From an uncultured Sphingomonadaceae bacterium (GTDB taxonomy: Bacteria > Pseudomonadota > Alphaproteobacteria > Sphingomonadales > Sphingomonadaceae): 64,000 nucleotides of DNA. The notes beneath the pieces were generated by a model that was not told the DNA's origin, ran no database searches, and was given only the letters and a program-made list of their open reading frames with translations. Location of the stretch: assembly GCA_947493195.1 (NCBI GenBank), contig CANLQG010000001.1, positions 310,001 to 374,000 on the forward strand. Reading direction: 5' to 3'. The translations under genes were made by a program, and so were the position numbers. Positions 8,621 to 17,782 of the stretch are shown in pieces (position 1 is the first letter of the stretch; each line of letters starts with the position of its first letter).

Positions 8621-11188
8621 TCAGAGCGTACGCTCTTGCTCGGTGACTTCGTAGACTTCCAGCTGGTCGCCCGGCTTGATGTCGTTGGTGTCTTCCAGAA
8701 CAACACCACATTCCAGCCCAGCGCGGACTTCGTCCACGTCATCCTTGAAGCGCCGCAGCGACTGGATAACCGTTGCCGAGACAATGACGTCCTCGCGGGT
8801 AAGGCGGGCATGCAGACCCTTGCGGATGACGCCCTCTTCCACCAGCAGACCAGCGGCCTTGTCGCGCTTGCCAGCAGGGAACACCTGCTTGACTTCGGCA
8901 CGGCCGACCACGTTTTCCACCTTGAGCGGGCCGAGGACACCCAGCAGTTCGCCGGTGATCTCGTCGGTCAGGTGATAGATCACATCGTGATACATCATGC
9001 GCACCCCGTCGCGCTTCACCAGTTCGCGCGCCTTCGCATTGGGACGCACGTTGAAGCCGATGATCGGTGCCTTCGATCCGGCGGCAAGCTGCACGTCGGT
9101 CTCGGTAATGGCACCCACGCCTGCGTGCAGTACGCGCACCTTGATGTCGTCGTTCGAGAGGTTGTGCAGCGCCGAGGTGATGGCTTCGACAGAACCCTGC
9201 ACGTCGGCCTTCACCACCACCGGCCATTCGGTCACGTTCGACTTGTTGAACATGGTATCGAAGCTGGTGGGCGCGAGGGCAGTACGCTTCTCGGTCGCCT
9301 TTTCCTGGCGGTACTGGGCGACTTCGCGGGCACGCTGCTCGTTCTCGACAACGGTCAGCATGTCACCTGCAGAGGGAACGCCGGACAGGCCGAGGACTTC
9401 CACCGGCACCGACGGCCCGGCTTCCTTCACCTGCTTGCCCTGGTCGTTAATCAGCGCGCGGACCTTGCCGCTCTGCGTGCCGACCACGAAGGTGTCGCCA
9501 CGCTTCAGCGTGCCGCGGTTGATCAGCACGGTGGCGACCGGGCCACGGCCCTTGTCCAGCTGTGCTTCCACCACGGTTGCCTCGGCCTCGCGGTCGGGGC
9601 GGGCCTTCAGTTCCATCAGTTCGGCCTGCAGGTTGATCTTCTCGATCAGCTCTTCGAGACCCGTGCCTACCTTGGCCGAAACTTCCACGTCCTGCACGTC
9701 GCCGCTCATCTCTTCCACGACAACCTCGTGCTCGAGCAGGCGGTTGCGGATGTTCTGCGGGTTGGCTTCGGGCTTGTCGATCTTGTTGATCGCCACGATG
9801 ATCGGCACATTGGCCGCCTTGGCGTGATTGATGGCCTCGATCGTCTGCGGCATGATGCCATCGTCGGCAGCAACCACCAGCACCACGATATCGGTGACGT
9901 TTGCACCGCGAGCACGCATTTCGCTGAACGCAGCGTGGCCCGGCGTGTCGAGGAAAGTGATCTTCGACTTGTCCTTCGTGGTGACCTGGTAGGCACCGAT
10001 GTGCTGGGTGATGCCGCCAGCTTCGCCGCGGGTCACGTTGGTCTTGCGCAGCGCATCCAGCAGGCTGGTCTTGCCGTGATCGACGTGGCCCATGACCGCC
10101 ACGACCGGCGGGCGCGGCTGCAGGGTTTCTTCGGGATCGACGTCGGTATCGGCGGAAATGTCGACGTCGCTTTCGGATACCTTCTGGATGTTGTGGCCGA
10201 ACTGCTCGACCAGCAATTCTGCTGTATCCTGGTCGATGGTCTGGTTGACCGTCACCATCATGTCGAGGTTGAAGAGCTCCTTCACAAGGTCGGCACCCTT
10301 CTCGCCCATACGCTTGGCCAGTTCACCAACGGTGATGGCTTCCGGCACGATCACATCGCGAACCTGCTTCTCGCGCGGCTGGCTGGAGCCGCCGCCCTGG
10401 GCACGGCGTTCCTTCTCTCGCGCACGCTTGAGCGCGGCGAGGCTGCGGGCACGACGGCCTTCGTCCTCGTTCAGCGCCTTGTTGACGGTCAGCTTGCCGG
10501 AACGGCGCTTGTCCGCACTGCTGGCGCCGCCACCACTGCTTCCGCCACGTTCGGGACGGGCGGCCTTCTTGTCTTCCTTCTTCTTTTCCGGGCGCTTGGG
10601 CTCGGGACGTGCCACGGGCGTGAACTTGCGCGCGGCAGGCTGCTTGACGGCTTCGTCCTGGGCGTCAGCTTCCGGCTTCGCAGCGGGAGCCTCGGCCTCG
10701 GGCGCCTCGACCTGCGCCTTGGCGGCAGCTTCTTCGTCAGCCTCGCTCTGCTTGGCGGCTTCTGCCTCGGCCTTCTTCTTTTCCTCGGCGCGCTTCTTCT
10801 CGTCCTCGGCGGCCTGCTTTGCCTCTTCCTGCTCGCGCTTGCGCGCTTCCTCGGCCATCTTCAGCCGCTCTTCCTCGGCCTCGCGCTGCATGCGGGCGAC
10901 GCGTTCCTGCGGCGTCTCGTCACTGGCAGACGGCTTCTTGGGCGCAGGCTTCTTCGGCTCGGGCTGCTTTGCCTCGGGGGCAGGAGCGGGGGCCGGTTCG
11001 GGCGCGGGGGCAGGCGTCGGCGCGGGTTCCTCACCCGGCTTCACGAGCTTGCGGCGACGCTTCACCTCGACCGCCACCTTGTTGGTGCGGCCGTGGCTGA
11101 AGGTCTGCTTGACTTCCCCGGCATCCACCGCCCGCTTCAGTCCAAGCGGCTTGCGGGTGCGTTTCGGGGTTTCGTTCTCTTCGCTCAT
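8621..11188 (-). CDS. infB: Translation initiation factor IF-2
   Basis: GTPase that delivers initiator fMet-tRNA to the 30S subunit and promotes subunit joining. The 855-residue protein has a long charged, Ala/Pro/Glu/Lys-rich N-terminal region (residues 1-270), an IF2-N domain (about 280-335), then the G domain with G1 GHVDHGKT at 367-374, DTPGH and NKIDKPEA, followed by domains II to IV. The low-complexity N-terminus includes alternating Pro-Ala runs around residues 55-75 and a Glu/Lys/Ala coiled-coil stretch at 95-150. It lies downstream of nusA and ylxR as in other alphaproteobacteria. A long open frame on the opposite strand is a shadow. Confidence 0.98.
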   Translation of the reverse strand: MSEENETPKRTRKPLGLKRAVDAGEVKQTFSHGRTNKVAVEVKRRRKLVKPGEEPAPTPAPAPEPAPAPAPEAKQPEPKKPAPKKPSASDETPQERVARMQREAEEERLKMAEEARKREQEEAKQAAEDEKKRAEEKKKAEAEAAKQSEADEEAAAKAQVEAPEAEAPAAKPEADAQDEAVKQPAARKFTPVARPEPKRPEKKKEDKKAARPERGGSSGGGASSADKRRSGKLTVNKALNEDEGRRARSLAALKRAREKERRAQGGGSSQPREKQVRDVIVPEAITVGELAKRMGEKGADLVKELFNLDMMVTVNQTIDQDTAELLVEQFGHNIQKVSESDVDISADTDVDPEETLQPRPPVVAVMGHVDHGKTSLLDALRKTNVTRGEAGGITQHIGAYQVTTKDKSKITFLDTPGHAAFSEMRARGANVTDIVVLVVAADDGIMPQTIEAINHAKAANVPIIVAINKIDKPEANPQNIRNRLLEHEVVVEEMSGDVQDVEVSAKVGTGLEELIEKINLQAELMELKARPDREAEATVVEAQLDKGRGPVATVLINRGTLKRGDTFVVGTQSGKVRALINDQGKQVKEAGPSVPVEVLGLSGVPSAGDMLTVVENEQRAREVAQYRQEKATEKRTALAPTSFDTMFNKSNVTEWPVVVKADVQGSVEAITSALHNLSNDDIKVRVLHAGVGAITETDVQLAAGSKAPIIGFNVRPNAKARELVKRDGVRMMYHDVIYHLTDEITGELLGVLGPLKVENVVGRAEVKQVFPAGKRDKAAGLLVEEGVIRKGLHARLTREDVIVSATVIQSLRRFKDDVDEVRAGLECGVVLEDTNDIKPGDQLEVYEVTEQERTL

Positions 11189-11263
11189 GTGCTCGTATCA
11201 GTCCTTCAAAATCAAACAGTCACGCTTCCCGATCCGGGAAGCTTGGTCCGCCACCCGGCGAGG

Positions 11264-11953
11264 TTACGTTTCGGCCACCGTCCCGGCGGCCCCCAGAAAG
11301 GTCTGCAGACGCCCCAGCGGAATGGCGAACCGCTGCGCCGATCTGGTATCGGCAAGCGCCAGGTGGACGACATTGTCGCGGCCCAATGCCACAGACAGGG
11401 CCTCGCGGTCCAGAGGCAGGCGCTCGCCTGTCCTCCCGGACCCTTCCTCGTCGAGGCCGACGCGCCACGCCTGGTCCAGCTTGCGGCACCCGTCCTCTTT
11501 CGCGTCAGACGCGTGATAAAGGGCGGCCACCGCCCCCATCCGCGCTTCGTTCGCGATGCGGTCGGACCCCAAGATAAGGCGTCCGCTGCGCATTTCGAGA
11601 CCCAGTCTTTCCAGCGCGGCCTTTTTCAGGGCGGATTCGATGCGTGTAGGCAAGTCTTCCGGGACATTGAGCGGACCGGTCTTGAAAGCACGCGACAATG
11701 CGCCCTTCAGCTTGCCGCTTGCAATCGCATCGGCAAGTTCGGCCTTCGATACGCCGATCCACGCCCCGCGCCCTGGCGCTTTTGCCAGGGCATCGGGCAG
11801 CACATCGCCGTCAGGAGAGACAGCCAGGCGTACGAGATCGTCGCGCGGCGAGGTCTGTCCCGTCAGCACGCAGCGACGCTCGCTCCCCTTTTCAGGCGAG
11901 GCGTCGGCTTCGGTTTTAGGCGAACCTAATGGGTCATTGCGAGGATTCCGCAT
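11264..11953 (-). CDS. YlxR (DUF448) RNA-binding protein with C-terminal L7Ae-like extension
   Basis: The 229-residue protein has an N-terminal YlxR domain (ERRCVLTGQTSPRDDLVRLAVSPDGDVLPD, GRGAWIGVSKAEL) that is usually about 90 residues long. It is followed by a second domain (about residues 115-225) that resembles the L7Ae/L30e RNA-binding fold of YlxQ-type proteins (LGLEMRSGRLILGSDRIANE...GAVAALYHASDAKEDG). The start at 11953 lies 20 bases inside the end of nusA; this coupling and the R-C-V-x-T-G motif near the N-terminus decide it. Position between nusA and infB is standard. A role in transcription or ribosome assembly is inferred from the family. Confidence 0.9.
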   Translation of the reverse strand: MRNPRNDPLGSPKTEADASPEKGSERRCVLTGQTSPRDDLVRLAVSPDGDVLPDALAKAPGRGAWIGVSKAELADAIASGKLKGALSRAFKTGPLNVPEDLPTRIESALKKAALERLGLEMRSGRLILGSDRIANEARMGAVAALYHASDAKEDGCRKLDQAWRVGLDEEGSGRTGERLPLDREALSVALGRDNVVHLALADTRSAQRFAIPLGRLQTFLGAAGTVAET

Positions 11954-13598
11954 CGGCGGCCTCCTCTGCTTGGGGCGCGGTTTCGGCAGCCGGAGCGGCC
12001 TCTTCCTCGTCCTCGAACCAATGGGCGCGGGCGGCCATGATGATCTCGTTGCCCTGCTCTTCGCTGAGGCCGAAAGCACCCAGCACACCGCCCTTGTCCT
12101 GCTCGCGCTGCGGACGACGCGCCGGCGGGCCGGCATCGTTGTTGCGGCGACGCGGGGCTTCGCGCTTCTTGGCGATCAGTTCGTCGGTGGCGAGATCGGC
12201 GAGATCGTCAAGATCCTTGATCCCGGCCTTGCCCAGCACCACCAGCATTTCCTCGGTGAGGTGCGGCAGTTCGGCAAGGTCGTCTTCCACGCCGAGTTCG
12301 CGGCGCGTCTCGCGATGCGCGGCTTCCTGGCGCTCGAGCGCTTCCTGCGCACGGCTCTGGAGTTCCTCGGCCAGTTCCTCGTCGAAACCTTCGATGGTGG
12401 CGAGCTCTTCAAGCTGCACGTAAGCCACTTCTTCCAGTTCGGCGAAGCCTTCGGCCACGAGGAGCTGCGAAAGGGTTTCGTCGACGTCCAGTTCTTCCTC
12501 GAACATCTTGGAGCGCGCGGAAAATTCCTTGCTGCGCTTTTCCGAAGCTTCTTCCTCGGTCATGATGTCGATCTGGCTGTCGGTCAGCTGGCTGGCGAGG
12601 CGCACGTTCTGGCCGCGGCGACCGATGGCCAGTGAAAGCTGGTCGTCAGGCACGACAACCTCGATGCGGCTCTCGTCCTCGTCCAGCACCACGCGCGAAA
12701 CGGTGGCGGGCTGAAGGGCGTTGACAACGAACGTTGCGGTGTCCTCGCTCCAGGGAATGATGTCGATCTTCTCGCCCTGCAGTTCCTGCACCACGGCCTG
12801 CACGCGGCTACCCTTCATGCCGACGCAGGCGCCGACAGGATCGATGCTCGAATCGTGGCTGATCACGCCGATCTTCGCGCGGCTGCCCGGATCGCGGGCT
12901 GCGGCCTTGATCTCGATGATGCCGTCATAGATTTCCGGCACTTCCTGCGCGAACAGCTTGCGCATGAAATCGGGGTTGGCGCGGCTGAGGAAAATCTGCG
13001 GGCCGCGATTGTTGCGCTCCACCTTGCTGATCAGCGCGCGCACGCGCTCGCCCACACGGGCGGCTTCGCGCGGTATCTGCTGGTCGCGGCGGATCACGCC
13101 CTCGGCACGGCCGAGATTGACGATCACATGGCCGAATTCAACCGACTTGATGACGCCGGTGATGACTTCGCCGGCGCGGTCCTTGAATTCCTCGTACTGA
13201 CGCTCACGCTCTGCATCGCGGACCTTCTGGAAGATCACCTGCTTGGCGCTCTGCGCGTCGATGCGGCCAAGGTCGTCCATGGCGGGCAGCGGATCGACGA
13301 TGAAATCGCCCACGGCGGAACCCGGCTCCAGCTTCTCGGCCTGCTCAAGATCGACCTGCTTGAAGTAGTCTTCGACTTCCTCGACCACCTCGACCACGCG
13401 CCACAGGCGCAGGTCGCCCGTCTGCGGATCAAGCCGGGCGCGGATGTCGTTTTCCTGGCCGAAACGCGCACGCGCGGCTTTCTGAATCGCTTCTTCGAGA
13501 GCTTCGATAACGATGCTCTTGTCGATCATTTTCTCCGACGCAACGGCGTTGGCGATCGCAAGCAGTTCAGCCTTGTTGGCAGACATTGGGCTGGCCAT
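11934..13598 (-). CDS. nusA: Transcription termination/antitermination protein NusA
   Basis: RNA polymerase-associated factor controlling pausing, termination and antitermination. The 554-residue protein shows the N-terminal RNAP-binding domain ([18 protein letters not shown]), the S1 domain ([23 protein letters not shown]), two KH domains ([36 protein letters not shown]) and C-terminal helix-hairpin-helix acidic repeats. The last roughly 90 residues are highly acidic and end [11 protein letters not shown]. The start ATG overlaps the rimP stop (TGATG). It is followed by ylxR and infB, the conserved rimP-nusA-ylxR-infB operon. Confidence 0.98.
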   Translation of the reverse strand: MASPMSANKAELLAIANAVASEKMIDKSIVIEALEEAIQKAARARFGQENDIRARLDPQTGDLRLWRVVEVVEEVEDYFKQVDLEQAEKLEPGSAVGDFIVDPLPAMDDLGRIDAQSAKQVIFQKVRDAERERQYEEFKDRAGEVITGVIKSVEFGHVIVNLGRAEGVIRRDQQIPREAARVGERVRALISKVERNNRGPQIFLSRANPDFMRKLFAQEVPEIYDGIIEIKAAARDPGSRAKIGVISHDSSIDPVGACVGMKGSRVQAVVQELQGEKIDIIPWSEDTATFVVNALQPATVSRVVLDEDESRIEVVVPDDQLSLAIGRRGQNVRLASQLTDSQIDIMTEEEASEKRSKEFSARSKMFEEELDVDETLSQLLVAEGFAELEEVAYVQLEELATIEGFDEELAEELQSRAQEALERQEAAHRETRRELGVEDDLAELPHLTEEMLVVLGKAGIKDLDDLADLATDELIAKKREAPRRRNNDAGPPARRPQREQDKGGVLGAFGLSEEQGNEIIMAARAHWFEDEEEAAPAAETAPQAEEAADAESSQ

Positions 13599-14170
13599 CA
13601 GTCTTGAGCCTCTTCTTCCTGTTCGAGTTCTTCGATATCTTCGACACCGCTCATGTCGAGCGGCTGGGTTGCTGCCATCAGCTTGTCGGTGAAGACCAGC
13701 TGGGCTGCATGAATTTTATCCATCGGCACGGCAATGCGCCCGGCCTTGTTATCCGCAATCGTCACAAGATCGCCTTCAATGCCGACAAGTTCGCCGGTGA
13801 GATTGCGATGTCCCTCCACCTTTTCCGAAAGGGCGATCTTTGCCTCGTGCCCTGCCCAGTCCGTGAAATCCTTTGGCCGGGTGAGCGGACGGTCGATGCC
13901 GGGGCTGCTGACTTCCAGGTTGTAGGCACCGCGCACCAGTTCCTCGCCAGCTTCCTCGATCGCGTCGATCCGGTCGGAAACGCGGCGCGAAAGCTGCATG
14001 CACTGTTCGACCAGCAACTGACCGGTGGCAGGATCCTCGGCCATGATCTGCAAGGCGCGTTCCTCGCCAGAGCCCACCATTTTCACGCGCACGAGTTCGA
14101 AACCAAGCGCCTTGGCTTCGGGTTCGATCACTTCGGTAAGGCGCGCAATATCGGCCAAGCGGTTCTCCAT
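13598..14170 (-). CDS. rimP: Ribosome maturation factor RimP
   Basis: Assembly factor for the 30S subunit. The 190-residue protein begins MENRLADIARLTEVIEPEAKALGFELV. It contains the family motif NLEVSSPGIDRPLTRPKDFTDWAGHEAKI and has an acidic C-terminal tail (GVEDIEELEQEEEAQD). It is the first gene of the rimP-nusA-ylxR-infB run. The 160 bases upstream (14171-14330) should hold the operon promoter, but I could not assign clear -35/-10 boxes. Confidence 0.96.
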   Translation of the reverse strand: MENRLADIARLTEVIEPEAKALGFELVRVKMVGSGEERALQIMAEDPATGQLLVEQCMQLSRRVSDRIDAIEEAGEELVRGAYNLEVSSPGIDRPLTRPKDFTDWAGHEAKIALSEKVEGHRNLTGELVGIEGDLVTIADNKAGRIAVPMDKIHAAQLVFTDKLMAATQPLDMSGVEDIEELEQEEEAQD

Positions 14171-14330
14171 CAGTCAGCCCATCATCACGGACAAAGCAGT
14201 TTCTCGCCGGCCCCTCTCGGCGCCAGCCCTACAAAGTCACGACCATGTCGGGATTGCGGCTATGTAGGCGCACACGCACCAGAAGGCAACATCAAAGCAA
14301 TGTGCGGCAAAAGAAATGCTGCGGCGAGGA

Positions 14331-14744
14331 TCAGTCGCGACGCCGCCCCCGGCCACTGCTATCCGACGATGCGAAGATTTCCTTCGCCCTTTCCAGCGCG
14401 TTGTTTCCCCAGCCGCCGTCGTCGTCGTCGGCATAGAGCTCGCTTACAGGATCACCGTACTCGCCGATCACGTATTCCTCCTCGGTGAGCCGTTCCTGGT
14501 TCGCGACCGCATCATCGGTTGTCTGCTGTTGCGGGGCGCCACCTGCGATGATGACCTGCGCCGTGGGAGCCGACTCGTCTTCACCGGTTTCGAGGCCGGA
14601 AATTCCCCAGCCACCCACAACCGCGACAGATGCGAAGAACGCCGCCGCACTGAAACCGACTGCTCGCCGGCTTTGGCGCACGAAGGGGCGCCGGACGTCG
14701 GGCCTTGCGGGAGTGTCGGGGATGGAAAAGGATGATTTGGGCAT
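14331..14744 (-). CDS. Hypothetical single-pass membrane protein
   Basis: Not recognised. The 137-residue protein has a basic N-terminus (RPDVRRPFVRQSRRAV), one membrane segment (about residues 29-48, VGFSAAAFFASVAVVGGWGI), a Gln/Thr-rich linker (GGAPQQQTTDD) and an acidic stretch (ELYADDDDGGWGNN) before a basic C-terminus. The arrangement suggests an inner-membrane protein with a periplasmic C-terminal domain. Neighbours are rimP downstream and pspF upstream on the same strand, each separated by about 160 bases. A frame of similar length exists on the opposite strand, but this one has the more protein-like composition. Confidence 0.6.
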   Translation of the reverse strand: MPKSSFSIPDTPARPDVRRPFVRQSRRAVGFSAAAFFASVAVVGGWGISGLETGEDESAPTAQVIIAGGAPQQQTTDDAVANQERLTEEEYVIGEYGDPVSELYADDDDGGWGNNALERAKEIFASSDSSGRGRRRD

Positions 14745-14911
14745 CTGGTCCGTTCGGCTTGGTGTTCGTCCGCTCGACCCGGCTATGTGGCATTCGCAAG
14801 CGAGGGCCAGGATCGCGACTCCGCTCTTTCCGTTGCTCTGCTTACGCTGGAGTTCCTAAGCCCTGCTTAACATCATGTCAGCAAGCGGCGCGTGGAGAGG
14901 GCTTTTTCAGT

Positions 14912-15943
14912 TCAAGAAGACTGGATCAGATCATGCTTCTTGATGCAGTGGCGAAGCTGATCGTATGTCAGTCCCAGTGCCTTCGCAGTCTGGCGCTGGT
15001 TCCAGCGGTTGGCACCCAGGGCGTGCTCCACGATTGCCCGCTCGTGAGCGTCCACCGCAGCGCGCAGGTCGTCGATCCTGTCGTATCGCGGGGCGGATTG
15101 CTGCGGCGCGCGCTCGGGGGCCTCGCGATCACTCTTTGCCGAATGGGAGCCCGACACCGGCAGCGGCTTCCACGGAGAATCGAACGGATCGAACACGACC
15201 TCGCCAATAGGATGGTCCCAGTTGTCCCAGCGATAGACGGCGCGCTCCACCACGTTGCGCAGTTCGCGCACGTTGCCGGGCCAGGGATGCTCTTCCATTG
15301 CCGTGGCGATATGATCGGCGAAGCCCGGCCATTCCTCCCACCCCAGTTCGGCAGCCATGCGCCTGCCGAAATGATCGGCCAGCACCGGAATGTCCCCTTC
15401 GCGCACGCGCAGCGGCGGCAGGGTGATGACTTCGAAGGTTAGCCGGTCGAGCAGGTCGGCGCGGAAGGAGCCCTCCTCCGCCCGGCGCGGCAGGTCGTCA
15501 TTTGTGGCCGCCACGATGCGCACGTCCACCCGCGTGGGGCGGCTGGCGCCGATGCGCGTCACCTCGCCGTATTCGACAGCGCGCAGCAGCCTTTCCTGCG
15601 CGCCCATCGACAATGTGCCCAGTTCGTCGAGAAACAGCGTCCCTCCGTCGGCTTCCTCGAACCTTCCCTCGCGCGCTCTGGTAGCGCCGGTGAAGGCCCC
15701 CTGCTCATGGCCGAAAAGCTCGGCTTCGATCAGGGTTTCGGGTAGGGCGGCACAGTTCATTGTGACCAGCGGCCCCTCCCAGCGGTTGGAAAGGCGATGC
15801 AGGCGCTCGGCGATCAGTTCCTTGCCGGTGCCGCGTTCGCCGATTACCAGTACGGGACGCGCCATCGGCGCTGCACGGCTGGCCCGCTCCACAGCGTCGA
15901 GAAAGGCGCCGGACTGGCCAATGAATTGGTTATCGCGCTCCAT
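14912..15943 (-). CDS. pspF: PspF-type sigma-54-dependent activator
   Basis: Enhancer-binding AAA+ activator of the phage-shock-protein genes. The 343-residue protein has no N-terminal receiver or sensor domain, as in PspF. The AAA+ core shows Walker A GERGTGKE (35-42), the sigma-54-contacting loop GAFTGA (82-87), Walker B GGTLFLDE and FRADLLDRL. The C-terminal Fis-type helix-turn-helix is WNQRQTAKALGLTYDQLRHCIKKH. The start at 15943 gives MERDNQFIGQS, matching PspF; longer upstream in-frame starts would run through the shared promoter region. It is divergent from the pspA operon, as in E. coli. PspF is normally restrained by PspA. Confidence 0.93.
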   Translation of the reverse strand: MERDNQFIGQSGAFLDAVERASRAAPMARPVLVIGERGTGKELIAERLHRLSNRWEGPLVTMNCAALPETLIEAELFGHEQGAFTGATRAREGRFEEADGGTLFLDELGTLSMGAQERLLRAVEYGEVTRIGASRPTRVDVRIVAATNDDLPRRAEEGSFRADLLDRLTFEVITLPPLRVREGDIPVLADHFGRRMAAELGWEEWPGFADHIATAMEEHPWPGNVRELRNVVERAVYRWDNWDHPIGEVVFDPFDSPWKPLPVSGSHSAKSDREAPERAPQQSAPRYDRIDDLRAAVDAHERAIVEHALGANRWNQRQTAKALGLTYDQLRHCIKKHDLIQSS

Positions 15944-15979
15944 TGCCAAGACATAGTGCAATTTCCCAACACTTGGCAA
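15943..15979. promoter_or_regulatory. Candidate PspF enhancer sites between pspF and the psp operon
   Basis: An inverted repeat, TTGCCAAG at 15943-15950 and CTTGGCAA at 15972-15979, lies about 65-100 bases upstream of the sigma-54 promoter at 16044. A third related element, CTTGGCGTTGC, follows at 16000-16010. Their distance upstream suits an enhancer site, and binding there would also occlude the pspF start region, allowing autoregulation. The assignment is by position and symmetry only. Confidence 0.5.
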
Positions 15980-16043
15980 CAGAAACCAATACATAAGTAC
16001 TTGGCGTTGCAAAAAAGCGCAGATTTCCGCCATTCCCACAATT

Positions 16044-16059
16044 TGGCACGCCCGTTGCA
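16044..16059 (+). promoter_or_regulatory. Sigma-54 promoter of the psp operon
   Basis: TGGCACG-CCCG-TTGCA matches the -24/-12 consensus (TGGCACG-N4-TTGCA) exactly, with the required 10 bases between the GG and GC elements. It lies 37 bases upstream of the first start codon (16096), downstream of the candidate PspF sites, and faces away from pspF. This is the strongest regulatory site in the window. Confidence 0.93.
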
Positions 16060-16095
16060 ATTCATCGGGTAGAAAGGGTTTAGGAGGAAATACCA

Positions 16096-16248
16096 ATGTT
16101 CGATCGCCGCTTTTTCAGCAGCCAACTGGGCCAGGCAGCCCTCGTCAGCGTTGCTGCGATGATCGCCTTCACGGTCTTTGCCGGAATCCAGCCAATGGCT
16201 GAAAGCCAGGCCATGATCGTCGGTCTGCCGACGGTAGAGCTGGCGTGA
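16096..16248 (+). CDS. 50-residue membrane microprotein leading the psp operon
   Basis: Not recognised by name. The reading frame starts at an ATG preceded by a strong TAGGAGGAAA ribosome-binding site. It encodes 50 residues: a basic head (MFDRRFFSSQLGQ), one hydrophobic segment (about residues 14-31, AALVSVAAMIAFTVFAGI) and a short tail ending VGLPTVELA. It is the first gene after the exact sigma-54 promoter, so it should be the most directly induced product of the stress response. Its stop overlaps a GTG that opens the frame of pspA. Its general plan resembles the two microproteins at 34058-34349, which also lie beside a pspC-type gene. Confidence 0.75.
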   Translation: MFDRRFFSSQLGQAALVSVAAMIAFTVFAGIQPMAESQAMIVGLPTVELA

Positions 16249-16385
16249 CCGACAACAATCGCAACCCCCTGGCGCCGCTGGTACGCGGGACCGCGCGGAT
16301 TGGCTCTCGTCTCGATCAGGAGATAGAGCGGATCCGCACAAGCCCCACGCCCACCGCCAACTCGCTCAACATCGGAGGACCCTTG

Positions 16386-17078
16386 ATGGGTATTTTCTCG
16401 CGCACTCGTGACATCATCGCCGCCAATTTCAACGAGCTTCTCGACCAGGCCGACGATCCGGCAAAGATGATCCGCATGATCATCCTCGAAATGGAGGAAA
16501 CGCTGGTGGAAGTCCGCGCCAGTGCGGCGCGCACGATTGCCGACCAGAAGGAAATGCACCGCCACACCGTAAAGCTGGAGCGGTTGCAGGCCGACTGGGC
16601 CGACAAGGCGCAACTGGCGCTTTCGAAAGACCGCGAGGACCTGGCCCGCGCTGCCCTGGTGGAAAAGCGCAAGGCCGGCGACACCTGCGACCAGTTGAAG
16701 CAGGAAATTGCCGTGCTGGACGATGCGCTGCGCGCCTACGAGCAGGACATTGCCAAGCTGCAGAACCGCCTGCGCGAAGCCCGCAGCCGCCAGAGCCAGA
16801 TCTCGGCGCGCCTCGAGAGCGCGGAAAACCGCGTGAAGCTGCGCAGCCTGATGACCAGCGACCGGGTGGACGAAGCGCACGCCCGTTTCGACCAGCTGGA
16901 ACGCCGCGTGGATTACGCCGAAGGCCGCGCCGACGCGCTGCATATCGGACAGGACAAGGCCTCGCTCGCCGATGAATTCGCCGCCCTGGAAGGCGGCGAC
17001 AAGGTGGACGACGAACTGGAGGAAATGAAGCGCGCGCTTGGGAAAGGCAGCAGCGCGAAGAAGGATGAAGGGGAGTAA
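16386..17078 (+). CDS. pspA: Phage shock protein A
   Basis: Peripheral membrane protein of the PspA/IM30 (ESCRT-III-like) family. It binds stressed inner membrane and inhibits PspF. The 230-residue protein is nearly all coiled coil and begins MGIFSRTRDIIAANFNELLDQADDPAKMIRMII, the canonical amphipathic helix plus first helix. The ATG at 16386 follows a GGAGGA site 8 bases upstream, which decides the start. The same frame is open upstream to a GTG at 16245 that overlaps the microprotein stop; using it would add 47 residues. It is followed after two bases by pspB. Confidence 0.96.
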   Translation: MGIFSRTRDIIAANFNELLDQADDPAKMIRMIILEMEETLVEVRASAARTIADQKEMHRHTVKLERLQADWADKAQLALSKDREDLARAALVEKRKAGDTCDQLKQEIAVLDDALRAYEQDIAKLQNRLREARSRQSQISARLESAENRVKLRSLMTSDRVDEAHARFDQLERRVDYAEGRADALHIGQDKASLADEFAALEGGDKVDDELEEMKRALGKGSSAKKDEGE

Positions 17079-17080
17079 CC

Positions 17081-17377
17081 GTGGAAGAACTGATCATCAT
17101 ACCGGCCATTTTCATCGGCCTGCCGTGGGTGGTGCTGCACTACGTCACCAAATGGAAGACCGCAGCCACCATCACCACCGATGATGAATCGCTGCTGGAG
17201 GAACTTTACCAGCTGGCAAAGCGGCTGGACGAACGGATGGACACGGTCGAGCGCCTCGTTGCATCCGACAACCCGGACTTCGAACCCGCCCGCATCCGCC
17301 ACGACAAGGCCATCGACAACGTACCGCTGCGCGAGCTGGAAGAACTGCTCGCCGAGAAGAAGGGAGACCACGCATGA
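17081..17377 (+). CDS. pspB: Phage shock protein B
   Basis: Small inner-membrane protein that, with PspC, senses envelope stress and draws PspA to the membrane. The GTG start is preceded by a GGGGAG site inside the end of pspA. The 98-residue protein has an N-terminal membrane segment (IIIPAIFIGLPWVVLHYV) and a cytoplasmic helix (LLEELYQLAKRLDERMDTVERLVASDNPDF). That helix matches the PspB pattern of E. coli (R-M-R-E-R-I-x-x-L-E-x-I-L-D...P-x-[FW]). Its roughly 25-residue C-terminal extension (DNVPLRELEELLAEKK) is longer than the E. coli form. The stop overlaps the pspC start (ATGA). Confidence 0.9.
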   Translation: MEELIIIPAIFIGLPWVVLHYVTKWKTAATITTDDESLLEELYQLAKRLDERMDTVERLVASDNPDFEPARIRHDKAIDNVPLRELEELLAEKKGDHA

Positions 17378-17751
17378 ACAGCCCCCGCACAACTCTCTAT
17401 CGCGACAAGGTGAATGGCAAGGTCATGGGTGTCTGCGCAGGGATTGCCGACTACACCGGCATCCAGGCCATCTGGGTCCGCCTCGCCATGGTGTTCCTCA
17501 CCTTCGCTGTCAGCGGCCTGACCATCCCGATGTACTTCATCGCCGGCCTGCTGCTGAGCAAGAAGCCCGCGCACCTCTACACCGCGCCGGATGAAACGCA
17601 GTACTGGCAGCGCGTACGGCAGAGCCCGAAGCGCACGGCACGCGAAATCCGCGCCCGGATGAAGGACATCGACCGCCGCCTGGCCGACGTGGAAACCTAC
17701 TACGTCTCCGCCAATCCGCGCCTGTCGCAGGAAATCGAACGACTGCGCTGA
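17374..17751 (+). CDS. pspC: Phage shock protein C
   Basis: Partner of PspB in the membrane. The 125-residue protein has the PspC domain at residues 5-65 (TTLYRDKVNGKVMGVCAGIADYTGI, then a membrane segment FLTFAVSGLTIPMYFIAGLLL). Its C-terminal cytoplasmic helix, MKDIDRRLADVETYYVSANPRLSQEIERLR, repeats the same pattern seen in PspB and in the seven proteins that follow (D-R-x-x-x-V-E-x-x-V...L-x-x-E-I-E-x-L-R). This supports a common dimerisation surface. The start overlaps pspB by ATGA. Confidence 0.93.
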   Translation: MNSPRTTLYRDKVNGKVMGVCAGIADYTGIQAIWVRLAMVFLTFAVSGLTIPMYFIAGLLLSKKPAHLYTAPDETQYWQRVRQSPKRTAREIRARMKDIDRRLADVETYYVSANPRLSQEIERLR

Positions 17752-17782
17752 GGGGCGCAACTACCAAGGAAGGGGAGCTACC

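Noticed and set aside
7112..11929. A 1605-residue open frame on the plus strand
   Set aside because: It runs antisense to rbfA, DUF1697, a thioesterase, infB and ylxR, all of which have clear family motifs. GC-rich codon usage keeps this opposite frame open. Its translation has no recognisable domain.
14860..14940. Terminator-like AGCCCT...AGGGCTTTTT downstream of pspF
   Set aside because: The six-base arms are about 35 bases apart with no inner pairing, too weak to call.
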